Source: PVC group bacterium
Lineage (GTDB): Bacteria; Omnitrophota; Gorgyraeia; B26-G9
NCBI GenBank assembly: GCA_024231215.1
Contig: JAAEQR010000099.1
Coordinates: 1 to 50,400 of the forward strand
Length of the DNA stretch: 50,400 nucleotides
Reading direction: 5' to 3'
Within the stretch, counting starts at the first letter, position 1; every line of letters starts with the position of its first letter. The notes below the pieces were generated by a model. It made no database searches, was not told the DNA's origin, and was given only the letters and a program-made list of their open reading frames with translations. Position numbers and translations under genes: made by a program. Below are positions 33,858 through 41,268 of the stretch, one piece after another.

Positions 33858-34440
33858 TCAAACTTTTCTCCTTCTTCTTTTCTGCTTGTTCCTTCGCTAA
33901 ATCTTTGGAGCCATACATGATTATTAAATTCAACGTGAAATTGTCTCCAGATAGACCAAGCGTGATTTGTGATTCTTCGAGTTCCCATCTGTCAAAATAA
34001 CCCCCTTCTCCCGTTGATATCGCAATCGCATCAGATATATATTCATTTTCACTTACCCTTCTAATTCTATTGTCAGGTTCCCCATACTTCTTAATTAAAA
34101 GTTCTTCTATGTCTTTAAATTTTCCTATGTACTTCTCATTATTCGTTGTATTGACTTCAAAAAGAATGATTACTCTAAATAACTTGCTGTTAATAAAAGA
34201 AAAGCCTACTTGCACCTCTTCCGCTGCTATTCGACTTCTAAAGCATATCGACCCGTCTTCTGCTTCAATAAAAATCATTTCAGGAAATGCTTCTCTTACT
34301 TGCTCTTTAGACATCCCCCACTTAGCATCTTTATATCCCTCTTTAGAAATTTTTACTTCAGCAAATACATCTTTTGAAATTAATATGGTTAGTAAAACAA
34401 CTACAATAAACCCAATGACATCCCTGAATATTATTTTCAC
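33847..34440 (-). CDS. Membrane-anchored or secreted protein with WGMS-type N-terminal motif
   Basis: 197 residues from GTG 34,440 (AGGAG 8 nt upstream); upstream frames lie in the leader terminator. An N-terminal hydrophobic segment (IIFRDVIGFIVVVLLTILI) ends near VFA, so it is a signal peptide or anchor. The next residues YKDAKWGMSKEQVREAFP carry a WGMS-x-E-V motif known from BamE-like and similar envelope proteins. The rest is beta-rich (FRVIILFEVNT, EELLIKKYGEPDNRI). It is the first gene of the operon. A leader hairpin ends 24 nt before the start. Confidence 0.7.
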   Translation of the reverse strand: MKIIFRDVIGFIVVVLLTILISKDVFAEVKISKEGYKDAKWGMSKEQVREAFPEMIFIEAEDGSICFRSRIAAEEVQVGFSFINSKLFRVIILFEVNTTNNEKYIGKFKDIEELLIKKYGEPDNRIRRVSENEYISDAIAISTGEGGYFDRWELEESQITLGLSGDNFTLNLIIMYGSKDLAKEQAEKKKEKSLNDL

Positions 34441-34464
34441 GACACCTTCTCCTTTTCTGTGGAC

Positions 34465-34497
34465 AAAAAAGACAACCCCTTCTCTAAGAGATTGCCT
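34465..34497 (-). terminator. Leader/terminator hairpin before the 34,440 start
   Basis: AGGCAATCTCT pairs with AGGGGTTGTCT (11 bp with G-U wobbles), 6-nt loop, six U after it. It lies 61 nt past the protease stop (34,558) and its U-run ends 24 nt before the next start. Its 5' arm is identical to that of the hairpin at 39,351-39,385. Confidence 0.85.
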
Positions 34498-34557
34498 CAT
34501 AAATTATTCTATTTTTGTCCTCATCTTTCACTCCCATGTGGCCTAATTAATCCAAAG

Positions 34558-36942
34558 TTACTGCACCAATTTACATATTTTAACTAACGGCTGCAATATA
34601 ATTCGCACAATACTCTTTATCAATTCTTTATCGGCAATATAGCTTGCTAATTTGGGGCTAATCCCATAATATGTTCCCACAAATATTTTACCAACATTAT
34701 TATTTAGCAAATACTTATCTCTAAACTCACATAGAATTTTAACTTCTTTTGCTAAAGGCGTTCCATATGTAGCTGTCGCTATAAAGCAACCGCCACCACT
34801 ACCACTACCACCACCGCCTCCTCCGCCACTACCTGAAGGTACACCAGGAGCCGAAGAAGTTGCAGCACTTGTTTCATTTGAATAACGAGATTTAGATTTA
34901 TCACGATTTGCTCGTATACGATAATAATATGTTGTCAAAGCACTTAAACCAGTATCGCTATATGTTGTACTATTAGCAACTACAGTAGCAATCTCACTGT
35001 AAATTCCAGTTAAGCCTGTTTTTCTTTCAACTTTAAAACCAGTTTCATAGGTTGCATCATCTACCCATACTAAATTAATTTGACTAGATGATATTGCTGT
35101 TGCTCCTAAGACACTTGGGGTTATTGGAGTAATAGCGTTATAAGCATTTATCCTTCCTCCTGTAGCAACCAGACCACTTAAAGACGCCTTTACATCTACA
35201 GAATCCTCAATTGCTGCTTTTATTTCAATATTCGTCATGGATGGATCATGTGATTTAATAAGTGCTGCCACTCCTGAAACATGTGGAGCAGCCATAGAAG
35301 TACCAAGAAAAGTATCATATTCTGTTGTTCCATTATAGATTTGATTGATATTAGTAACTATAATGTTATCAAAGTAAAAACCATCATCAACAGTATTAGA
35401 ATCACTTATAAAACGGAATCTAATATAAACCGTTGAGCTACCATCATATGCTGACAAATCAGCTTTAACGGGAGTCCAGTAAAAAGGACTACCAGTAATC
35501 CCCGCATCAAAATATCCATAATAGTAAGCATAAAGGGGGATATTCGTCCAGGCAGATAAATCGGTTGAAGCCTCGACATAAAAAGCATCGTACCCAAATT
35601 CAGTTGATCCATCAAACAGGAAATATAAAAATGCCTGAGAAGCTAAGGAAAGATCAATAGCAGGTGTTATTGCCCAAGAATCTGTGTTATTTAAATAAGA
35701 AACGTATGAACTTTCAGCCAGGGAATAAAAGGGGCTATAATATCTTTCGGTTGTAGTGCTCCAAGTAGCATTTGTTCCTCCTTGAGTCCAACCAATAGCA
35801 CTGCCAGTGTCAAAATTATCACTCCAAATTGTTGTTGAGCCAGGAACTGTATTAAAGATATTAGTCCCTGGAGCAGCAACATCGACAGAAGTTACTCCAT
35901 AATTTGAGAAACCTGCTCTGGCATCATTTTGGTCAGTTGCCGCTACTGCTATTATATTGGAGCTTGTATAGCTAGCTGGATATACTGCAACAATATCATT
36001 GTCTGAAGCATCGTTCCCTGATGCACAAACAACAACTGCAGAAGATGCATCAATAGCAGCTTTTTCGGGAGTACTATAACCACCACCTCCTAAGCTAAGG
36101 TTAATTACATCCGCTCCTTTAGAATTTGCATATGTTATAGCAGATAAAACATTCGTAACAGATGTTCCTTGACCATTTGCATTTAATACTTTAAGACTCA
36201 TTATTTTTGCATTCCAGCATACACCAGTGCCCCCAATAGAGTTATTCCCTTTTCCAGCAATTATCCCTGCAACATGCGTCCCATGACGATTATCATCTAT
36301 AGGGTCACTATCATTGTTTACAAAATCCCAACCATAGATATCATCAACTTTGCCATTGGCATCATCATCGATTGAATTACCTGCTATTTCTCCGGAGTTA
36401 GTCCACATATTGGCGAAAAGATCTGGATGATTATAATCAACACCTGAATCAATTACGGCAATTACTACATCACTGCTACCAGTGGTAATATCCCACGCTT
36501 CTGGGGCATCAATATCTGCATCCACAGCACCGCTAACAGTATTAACAATTTGTCCAGTATTATTAAGACCCCATAAGCTCCCAAAGTTATTGTCATTAGG
36601 AGTACTCATAGAATACCTGTAATAATTTGGCTCAACAAATTCAACTTCAGGATTATCTTTATATCTTTGCATAGCTTCCTCAACCGTTACCCCTTCTGGA
36701 AGCTTTATATGGTCAACCTCAATGTCCTTAAAATTTCCTAATATGGTCAAAGATGAGGAAATTCTAAACATTTTTTTTTCATATTTACCAACTGTTTTCT
36801 TATATTTAATTAACAGCTCCCCAGGAACAAATTTAGGCTTTTGAATTTGTTTAAAAGTTTTCTTGCCCCCTGCACTAAAAAGATTTTCTGGAGACATTAA
36901 AACAAATCCAATCATCAAAACACAAAAAATAGTTTTTTTCAT
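34558..36942 (-). CDS. Secreted subtilisin-like (S8) protease with CFI-box C-terminus
   Basis: 794 residues. Order: signal peptide (1-24), I9-like propeptide (about 38-110, FVPGELLIKYKK ... NPEVEFVEPNYYRY), S8 catalytic domain with Asp in VIAVIDSGVDYNHP, His in RHGTHVAGI and Ser in GTSMAAPHVSGVAA. About 150 residues (SDNFDTGSAIGWTQGG ... DDGFYFDNIIVTN) are inserted before the Ser box; they look like a MAM/immune-inhibitor beta-sandwich. A fibronectin III-like domain (SQINLVWVDDATYETGFKVE) follows, then a Gly/Ser-rich linker. The CFI-box CTERM end is CFIATATYGTPLAKEV, a putative sorting/anchoring tail. It degrades proteins outside the cell. A matching separate propeptide is encoded just upstream. 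Confidence 0.93.
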   Translation of the reverse strand: MKKTIFCVLMIGFVLMSPENLFSAGGKKTFKQIQKPKFVPGELLIKYKKTVGKYEKKMFRISSSLTILGNFKDIEVDHIKLPEGVTVEEAMQRYKDNPEVEFVEPNYYRYSMSTPNDNNFGSLWGLNNTGQIVNTVSGAVDADIDAPEAWDITTGSSDVVIAVIDSGVDYNHPDLFANMWTNSGEIAGNSIDDDANGKVDDIYGWDFVNNDSDPIDDNRHGTHVAGIIAGKGNNSIGGTGVCWNAKIMSLKVLNANGQGTSVTNVLSAITYANSKGADVINLSLGGGGYSTPEKAAIDASSAVVVCASGNDASDNDIVAVYPASYTSSNIIAVAATDQNDARAGFSNYGVTSVDVAAPGTNIFNTVPGSTTIWSDNFDTGSAIGWTQGGTNATWSTTTERYYSPFYSLAESSYVSYLNNTDSWAITPAIDLSLASQAFLYFLFDGSTEFGYDAFYVEASTDLSAWTNIPLYAYYYGYFDAGITGSPFYWTPVKADLSAYDGSSTVYIRFRFISDSNTVDDGFYFDNIIVTNINQIYNGTTEYDTFLGTSMAAPHVSGVAALIKSHDPSMTNIEIKAAIEDSVDVKASLSGLVATGGRINAYNAITPITPSVLGATAISSSQINLVWVDDATYETGFKVERKTGLTGIYSEIATVVANSTTYSDTGLSALTTYYYRIRANRDKSKSRYSNETSAATSSAPGVPSGSGGGGGGGSGSGGGCFIATATYGTPLAKEVKILCEFRDKYLLNNNVGKIFVGTYYGISPKLASYIADKELIKSIVRIILQPLVKICKLVQ

Positions 36943-36978
36943 TAATAACCTGCCTTTTTTGACATTTAATATTCCTGG

Positions 36979-37377
36979 TTAATGCTCTGGAGCATTTAGA
37001 TATCTCTTATAATTAGGCTCTGCATATTCAATATTGTCATCATCTTTACAAATTGCCAAAGCATTCTTAACTGACAATCCATTTGGAAGCGTAATAAGCT
37101 CAACGTCGATACTTTCAAAATAATCAATTTTAATAAAACCGTGTTTCTCGTAAAATTCTTTTCGGTAAGATTGAGGCGCTGTTTCTTTAAACTTGACTAA
37201 TAATTGATCCGACGCATATTCCTTTGATTCTGTCTTAGTATAACTTTCGTTTTTAGAAATAGTTTCATCCCTATCTCTGCTCTCAACATTACCACTCCCA
37301 TTACTGCAACTAATCAGTAAAAAAGGGATAGTTATACATATAACATTTAACAAAAAACCTTTTAAATAGCATCTCAT
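36979..37377 (-). CDS. Lipoprotein consisting of a separate subtilisin propeptide
   Basis: 132 residues. The lipobox is LLISC. After a polar linker the domain reads DQLLVKFKETAPQSYRKEFY ... ITLPNGLSVKNALAICKD, then IEYAEPNYKRY. It matches the propeptide of the S8 protease encoded next to it (ELLIKYKK, IKLPEGVTVEEAMQ, VEFVEPNYYRY) in length and order, yet it lacks any catalytic domain. As a lipid-anchored foldase or inhibitor it could control the protease in trans. The gap between the two genes is 36 nt, so they form an operon. Function is inferred from homology to propeptides. Confidence 0.75.
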   Translation of the reverse strand: MRCYLKGFLLNVICITIPFLLISCSNGSGNVESRDRDETISKNESYTKTESKEYASDQLLVKFKETAPQSYRKEFYEKHGFIKIDYFESIDVELITLPNGLSVKNALAICKDDDNIEYAEPNYKRYLNAPEH

Positions 37378-37407
37378 AAATACATCTCCTAATGATCAAT
37401 TAGAGCT

Positions 37408-37965
37408 TCACCCTCTTTTCCATTTGTAACCGAGTAATCCTAGTAGTGCTGGACCTAATAGCAGTATTGTTACGGGTTCGGGGACTGGAGTAGATGCTTT
37501 AGTGATATTAACATCTGCATTAACAGTTCCCCAATTATTTCCATAATCAGTATCATTGAACCCCAACCATAATGCCCCACTTTTATTAACAAGACTTGAA
37601 TAACTCTCCCCAATAAAGAAATAGTCATTATTCCCAATTCTTCCCATCAATGCTGCGACTGGAGATCCCGCCCCTGGGTATGTAGCAGCGATGTTTTCAT
37701 TAGGATTTCCATTTGGCCCAAAGATAAGGTTATATGATGTTGGGGCATTACTCCAAGTGCCCGACGCAGAAACCTCAAGCAAATCCCCATTATCTAAAAA
37801 TAAGTTTGTATTCAAGGGAGTTATATTATATGGAGGAATAATGTTTTGATAATACGTCGATGTAATTGAATCTAAGTCAGCATCCACTGTAAAGGTAATT
37901 GCCTGCGCAGAGCCAGTAAAGCCCATAAGCAGAATTACCGTTGTAATAATAATTAATTTTCTCAT
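37408..37965 (-). CDS. PEP-CTERM protein with LecA-like lectin domain
   Basis: 185 residues. Signal peptide (MRKLIIITTVILLMGF, AQA). The middle part (LDNGDLLEVSASGTWSNAP, ALMGRIGNNDYFFIGES, ALWLGFNDTDYGNNWGT) recalls PA-IL/LecA-type galactose-binding sandwiches with a Ca-binding asparagine-rich loop. The C-terminus is a full PEP-CTERM signal (VPEPVTILLLGPALLGLLGY, then KWKRG), so it would be processed and anchored by an exosortase. No exosortase lies in the window. Start overlaps the next gene's stop by 4 nt, so the two PEP-CTERM proteins are co-expressed. Confidence 0.82.
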   Translation of the reverse strand: MRKLIIITTVILLMGFTGSAQAITFTVDADLDSITSTYYQNIIPPYNITPLNTNLFLDNGDLLEVSASGTWSNAPTSYNLIFGPNGNPNENIAATYPGAGSPVAALMGRIGNNDYFFIGESYSSLVNKSGALWLGFNDTDYGNNWGTVNADVNITKASTPVPEPVTILLLGPALLGLLGYKWKRG

Positions 37966-38549
37966 AGGACTCTCTTTCTCTTAAACCCAATCAATCCCAA
38001 CAAAGCTGGGCCTAGCAACAACATGGTAGCTGGTTCTGGAACTGGGCTACAATCTTTGGACAAAACACCCTCTACAATAGCATATTCACTACCCATTCCC
38101 CATGTACCCGTAGTTTGAGCTTGCTTCCAGTCATTCCATGTACCCGTACGGGATTCTACATGTTCTCTATCCCAGTTCATAATTGCCCAGTTTTCAACCC
38201 CACCATTATTTGGCTCTCCATCTTGCCAATGAGTATATGTAACCGTTTCTCCAGAAATCCATGCCCAGCCTTCACTTGGTTCCTGAGAACCTGGAATCTG
38301 ATAGAAACCAATCCAGTAATATTGCCAAGAGTCAAAAGTGGAATTAAGCCATCCTTGTTCCTCTGCATTGTTTATGGTAACCAAATTCCCTCCCATCCCA
38401 ACTGCTACAGCTTGTGCATCATACCAATCTCCACCAGGAACATAAATTTCTTCATACCAGTTGTCTAAATAGGTTACATATGCATGTGAATCCCCTGCAA
38501 ACGCAAATAAAAAACAAACACACCACAATAAAGACAATACCTTCTTCAT
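37962..38549 (-). CDS. PEP-CTERM protein with C-type lectin domain
   Basis: 195 residues from ATG 38,549 (GAGGAGAAAGGC upstream); longer frames cross the leader hairpin. After the signal peptide (MKKVLSLLWCVCFLFAFAGD) a C-type lectin fold follows: WYDAQAVAVGMGGNLVTINN, WIGFYQIPGSQEPSEGWAW, THWQDGEPNNGGVENWAIMN, including the EPN-type Ca/carbohydrate motif. The C-terminus VPEPATMLLLGPALLGLIGF, KRKRVL is a PEP-CTERM signal. It is probably exported and exosortase-anchored and could bind sugars on the surface. A leader hairpin ends 25 nt before the start. Confidence 0.88.
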   Translation of the reverse strand: MKKVLSLLWCVCFLFAFAGDSHAYVTYLDNWYEEIYVPGGDWYDAQAVAVGMGGNLVTINNAEEQGWLNSTFDSWQYYWIGFYQIPGSQEPSEGWAWISGETVTYTHWQDGEPNNGGVENWAIMNWDREHVESRTGTWNDWKQAQTTGTWGMGSEYAIVEGVLSKDCSPVPEPATMLLLGPALLGLIGFKRKRVL

Positions 38550-38574
38550 GCCTTTCTCCTCTCCTCTTGTAAAC

Positions 38575-38611
38575 AAAAAAGCCCATAACCACGCCCTCCT
38601 GGCTATAAGCT
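38575..38611 (-). terminator. Leader hairpin before the C-type lectin gene
   Basis: AGCTTATAGCC pairs with GGTTATGGGCT through 11 bp including G-U pairs, loop AGGAGGGCGT, then six U. The U-run ends 25 nt before the ATG at 38,549. The loop itself looks like a Shine-Dalgarno sequence. Confidence 0.75.
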
Positions 38612-38739
38612 CACCCAATACCTTTATCCTATTTCTTCCTAAGCTTTATGATTTTAGCATACAGCAAAAACTATGGCAAGGAGTTTCTAATACAAAAAAT
38701 GCCCCTATTGATAGCTACATGTTCCCCGCCAATGCTCCT

Positions 38740-38892
38740 TCACTTTAGAGCGGGACAGGTTACGTTAGGAGGACAATTTCTCATACTTTTGCTCATTATT
38801 GGGCACTTCATCATAGCACATTTCATAAGCATTAAAACTAAAGCACCAATTATCATTAACAATACTATCTGTCCAAACATTTTCCAACTCAT
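38740..38892 (-). CDS. 50-residue Met/Cys-rich membrane peptide, unannotated
   Basis: Starts at ATG 38,892 with GGAG 6 nt upstream (AAAGGAGAGAAGTATG); ends TGA at 38,740. The sequence has one hydrophobic helix (FGQIVLLMIIGALVLML), then a tail with four Cys and several Met (MKCAMMKCPIM, RNCPPNVTCPALK). The Met/Cys pattern suggests copper or other soft-metal binding next to a membrane anchor. The gene is too short for normal ORF calls and has no known family to me. Neighbours: the zinc-ribbon TM protein upstream and the PEP-CTERM pair downstream. The Shine-Dalgarno, clean frame and membrane pattern are the support. Confidence 0.6.
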   Translation of the reverse strand: MSWKMFGQIVLLMIIGALVLMLMKCAMMKCPIMSKSMRNCPPNVTCPALK

Positions 38893-38971
38893 ACTTCTCT
38901 CCTTTTTTTAGAACTACTCGTTCTCCGTCGATTCAAATTACTCCTTTATAAAGCATAGGCTACTTGCCGAT

Positions 38972-39325
38972 TTATTTGTGATGCCACCATACTTTAAATT
39001 TAACAACAATCCATAAAACGGCTCCTGTGACAAATGCTATTGAACAAATTGTTGAAAAATACGCTATCCCCATATTAAGTTCGCCATTAGAATTACCCAT
39101 TAAAGAAACAGAGCCCATTGAGCCTGCACAACCCCCAATCATTAAAAGTACAGCTATAAGCATTCGCATTTTTAATTTTTTTGATGTTTGTTGTATAGTT
39201 TGTTCTTTTTCGGTTGTAGGCGTGGATTTGCTTTTAGCGGTGGGGATGGGACATCCGCATTGAATACAATTCGCAATTTTATCTGAAATTTGCTTATTGC
39301 AATCTGGACAATTTATAAGAGCCAT
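38972..39325 (-). CDS. Zinc-ribbon protein with two membrane helices
   Basis: 117 residues from ATG 39,325 (GGGAGG 5 nt upstream). A zinc ribbon (CPDCNKQISDKIANCIQCGC) is followed by a Thr/Lys/Gln-rich linker. Two membrane helices (about 51-70, MRMLIAVLLMIGGCAG and about 82-105, FSTICSIAFVTGAVLWIVV) follow. Proteins of this plan are common in small-gene-rich bacterial genomes and lack a defined function. A leader hairpin ends 25 nt before the start. It may sense or assemble something at the membrane. Confidence 0.75.
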   Translation of the reverse strand: MALINCPDCNKQISDKIANCIQCGCPIPTAKSKSTPTTEKEQTIQQTSKKLKMRMLIAVLLMIGGCAGSMGSVSLMGNSNGELNMGIAYFSTICSIAFVTGAVLWIVVKFKVWWHHK

Positions 39326-39350
39326 ATAGACCTCCCTTAGATTTATTAAC

Positions 39351-39385
39351 AAAAAAAGGCAACCTCTTTTCTTCAGAGATTGCCT
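39351..39385 (-). terminator. Leader/terminator hairpin before the 39,325 start
   Basis: AGGCAATCTCT pairs with AGAGGTTGCCT (11 bp, one U-G) with a 7-nt loop and seven U. It lies 132 nt past the SIMPL gene stop and its U-run ends 25 nt before the start. It shares its first arm with the hairpin at 34,465-34,497; three changes in the other arm keep the pairing. Confidence 0.85.
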
Positions 39386-39516
39386 TGTAGGGTTATCCTG
39401 TTTTTAACTTCATGTCCCGCCGCATCGTAGTTTATTGCCTAATCACCCCATTGTGATAAGTATATAAATTCTACTCTTTTGCTATAAATTTGTCAAGAAT
39501 AAGGCTAGGGTCTCCC

Positions 39517-40245
39517 TCACTTCACAAAATACTCAATCTCGACAACACTTTTGATCTCTTTCTCAATGCTACTTGTATCATTAACACCATATCCTGAAAT
39601 CTCAGTAGAGTGCAACGGGGTTATTTGAAAAACTCCAATCCTTACTGATGCTATCGGCCCTAATCGAAACTTGCCCTGTTTTGAAACTACCTGTGCTCTA
39701 TCCTTGGCATTAGCTGTAGCTTTCCCTATCATTTCAAGCTTAAGCTCTTCAATCTTTGTATTGATATATTTTGGCTCCTTAACTGCAAGCTGGACACCTT
39801 CTCCTAGCACCCCAACAACATCTGTCGCAAGTTTTTCGATTTTATAAACATCCTCGCTCTTTATCTTAACGCTTTGAAACAACTCAAAAGATACTCTTTC
39901 CTCAGTCTGATACCCTTTTTCATTCAGCTTGAATTTTTCGCCGATTTTAGCAGGAAAAAATTCAACTTCTTTTTTTGTAAAACCAAAATTTTCAAGATAC
40001 TTCTCTACCTTTTGTTTATCCTTGTTAAGAATTTCATAACAAGATTTCAAATCACTGTTTTCTGCAAAAATAGTAGCCTCAAAGACAGCCAGATCTGAAC
40101 TAATTGCCTTTTTCGCATAGCCCTTTACTTTTACATGTCCTTTATTTTTTATTGAAATCGCAGTGCTGGAAAAAATGTTTGCCGTCCACACAATAGCAAG
40201 GCCAATAATAACTGCAACAACAATTGAAACCAATCCTTTTTTCAT
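39517..40245 (-). CDS. SIMPL-domain (DUF541) envelope protein
   Basis: 242 residues. One N-terminal membrane helix or signal (KGLVSIVVAVIIGLAIVW). Then SIMPL motifs: HVKVKGYAKKAISSDLAVFE, GYQTEERVSFELFQSVKI, EMIGKATANAKDRAQVVSKQ and the C-terminal strand SVVEIEYFVK. Proteins of this family (OMP28/BP26 type) sit in the periplasm and form oligomeric rings; a function in stress or solute handling is suspected. AAGGAGGCG precedes the ATG. It follows the 240-residue secreted gene by 25 nt and probably shares its promoter at 41.39 kb. Confidence 0.85.
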   Translation of the reverse strand: MKKGLVSIVVAVIIGLAIVWTANIFSSTAISIKNKGHVKVKGYAKKAISSDLAVFEATIFAENSDLKSCYEILNKDKQKVEKYLENFGFTKKEVEFFPAKIGEKFKLNEKGYQTEERVSFELFQSVKIKSEDVYKIEKLATDVVGVLGEGVQLAVKEPKYINTKIEELKLEMIGKATANAKDRAQVVSKQGKFRLGPIASVRIGVFQITPLHSTEISGYGVNDTSSIEKEIKSVVEIEYFVK

Positions 40246-40270
40246 AACACGCCTCCTTGTTTTTTCTGAA

Positions 40271-40993
40271 TTATATTAAAGAAATAATTTTATGCGTTGT
40301 ATTGTCGAAAACAAACTTAGCTCCAGGTTCTCCACAATCCCTCAATTTGATGAAAAGTTTTCCGTCTTTAAAGTTAAGATTGTCACACCAATCATACGAA
40401 CTATCCGGCATATATACTATTGCATGAAGATTCTCGACTTTATCATACCTATAAATAGGTCCCCTAAAATATGACACAAACAAATATCTGTCATTTTCTA
40501 TTTTCGCAAGTTTTGTTGACTCATCAGGAATATTGCCAGGATACTCTACTATTTCAACTTTCCCGTTTTTGACGCCTTTATTATTGCTTCGCCACTCCGA
40601 ATGTTCAAAGCCTCTTTGATCTTTAATTTTCTTAAATGCTTTCATTGCATTTTGATATTCACCATTACTAAAATACGACCAAGCAATGATAAAACCCCTT
40701 TGATGAGGATCTTCTATCTTAATATCGCGGGCTTTAAACGAATCGACCACCCTCTGCACCCACTCTATTTGATCTTGAGTTAGAAAATATCCGCCTGAGC
40801 CGGAATAAAGACTTATTATTGATCCTTCCAATTCATAAAACTGTTGCGGAGTTAAAATAGAAATATCAAGAGACATAACTTTCTCATAAAAATCACCACC
40901 ATATTTATCAGGGATTTGCTGCTCAGAGGAAAAACTTGAGATAGGTAAAAACAAAAGACTAAACAACACTAAAAATATTAACAATTTCTTCAT
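40271..40993 (-). CDS. Secreted protein, paralog of the protein at 12.8 kb
   Basis: 240 residues. Signal peptide (MKKLLIFLVLFSLLFLPISS). The mature protein aligns end to end with the 245-residue protein at 12,827-13,564, with roughly three-quarters identity by eye (EKVMSLDISILTPQQFYELE, GSIISLYSGSGGYF, SFKARDIKIEDPHQRGF). The start ATG with GGAGGTGTGAG is the same as in the paralog. It lies in the operon zinc-ribbon protein, this gene, SIMPL protein, behind the attenuator leader at 41.3 kb. Function unknown; the TPR-like pair of helices suggests binding to another envelope protein. Confidence 0.8.
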   Translation of the reverse strand: MKKLLIFLVLFSLLFLPISSFSSEQQIPDKYGGDFYEKVMSLDISILTPQQFYELEGSIISLYSGSGGYFLTQDQIEWVQRVVDSFKARDIKIEDPHQRGFIIAWSYFSNGEYQNAMKAFKKIKDQRGFEHSEWRSNNKGVKNGKVEIVEYPGNIPDESTKLAKIENDRYLFVSYFRGPIYRYDKVENLHAIVYMPDSSYDWCDNLNFKDGKLFIKLRDCGEPGAKFVFDNTTHKIISLI

Positions 40994-41026
40994 CTCACAC
41001 CTCCATGTGGTTTGTGGTTTAAAAGT

Positions 41027-41254
41027 TTACAATCCATCTTCTAATAAATCCATTCCTTCTAAAAATTCAAGATCATCATCTATTTTTTCGATCTCATCGT
41101 CATCTTCATCATCCATATCACTTTCATCACGCAGGGAGATCAACTGTCCTTGCTTTAATTCAAAAGTTTTTTGGCAATCCGGACATTCAAAGATAAGATC
41201 CTCTTTTTTTACTAAGTCTTGTTTACAATCCGGGCATTTATATTCTTTTTCCAT
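41027..41254 (-). CDS. Small zinc-ribbon protein with acidic tail
   Basis: 75 residues from ATG 41,254 (GGAGG 5 nt upstream); a longer TTG frame would remove no motif. A zinc ribbon (YKCPDCKQDLVKKEDLIFEC, CQKTF) with four Cys is followed by an acidic stretch (DESDMDDEDDDEIEKIDDDL). It could be an adaptor or regulator for the genes after it. It is the first gene behind the second structured leader. The matching leader at 12.1 kb lacks this gene, so there the leader is directly joined to the secreted protein. Confidence 0.75.
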   Translation of the reverse strand: MEKEYKCPDCKQDLVKKEDLIFECPDCQKTFELKQGQLISLRDESDMDDEDDDEIEKIDDDLEFLEGMDLLEDGL

Positions 41255-41268
41255 TACATCCTCCAAAC

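Noticed and set aside
38115..38468. Plus-strand 117-codon frame inside the C-type lectin gene
   Set aside because: The minus frame has a signal peptide, lectin motifs and PEP-CTERM; the plus frame has none and is a shadow.
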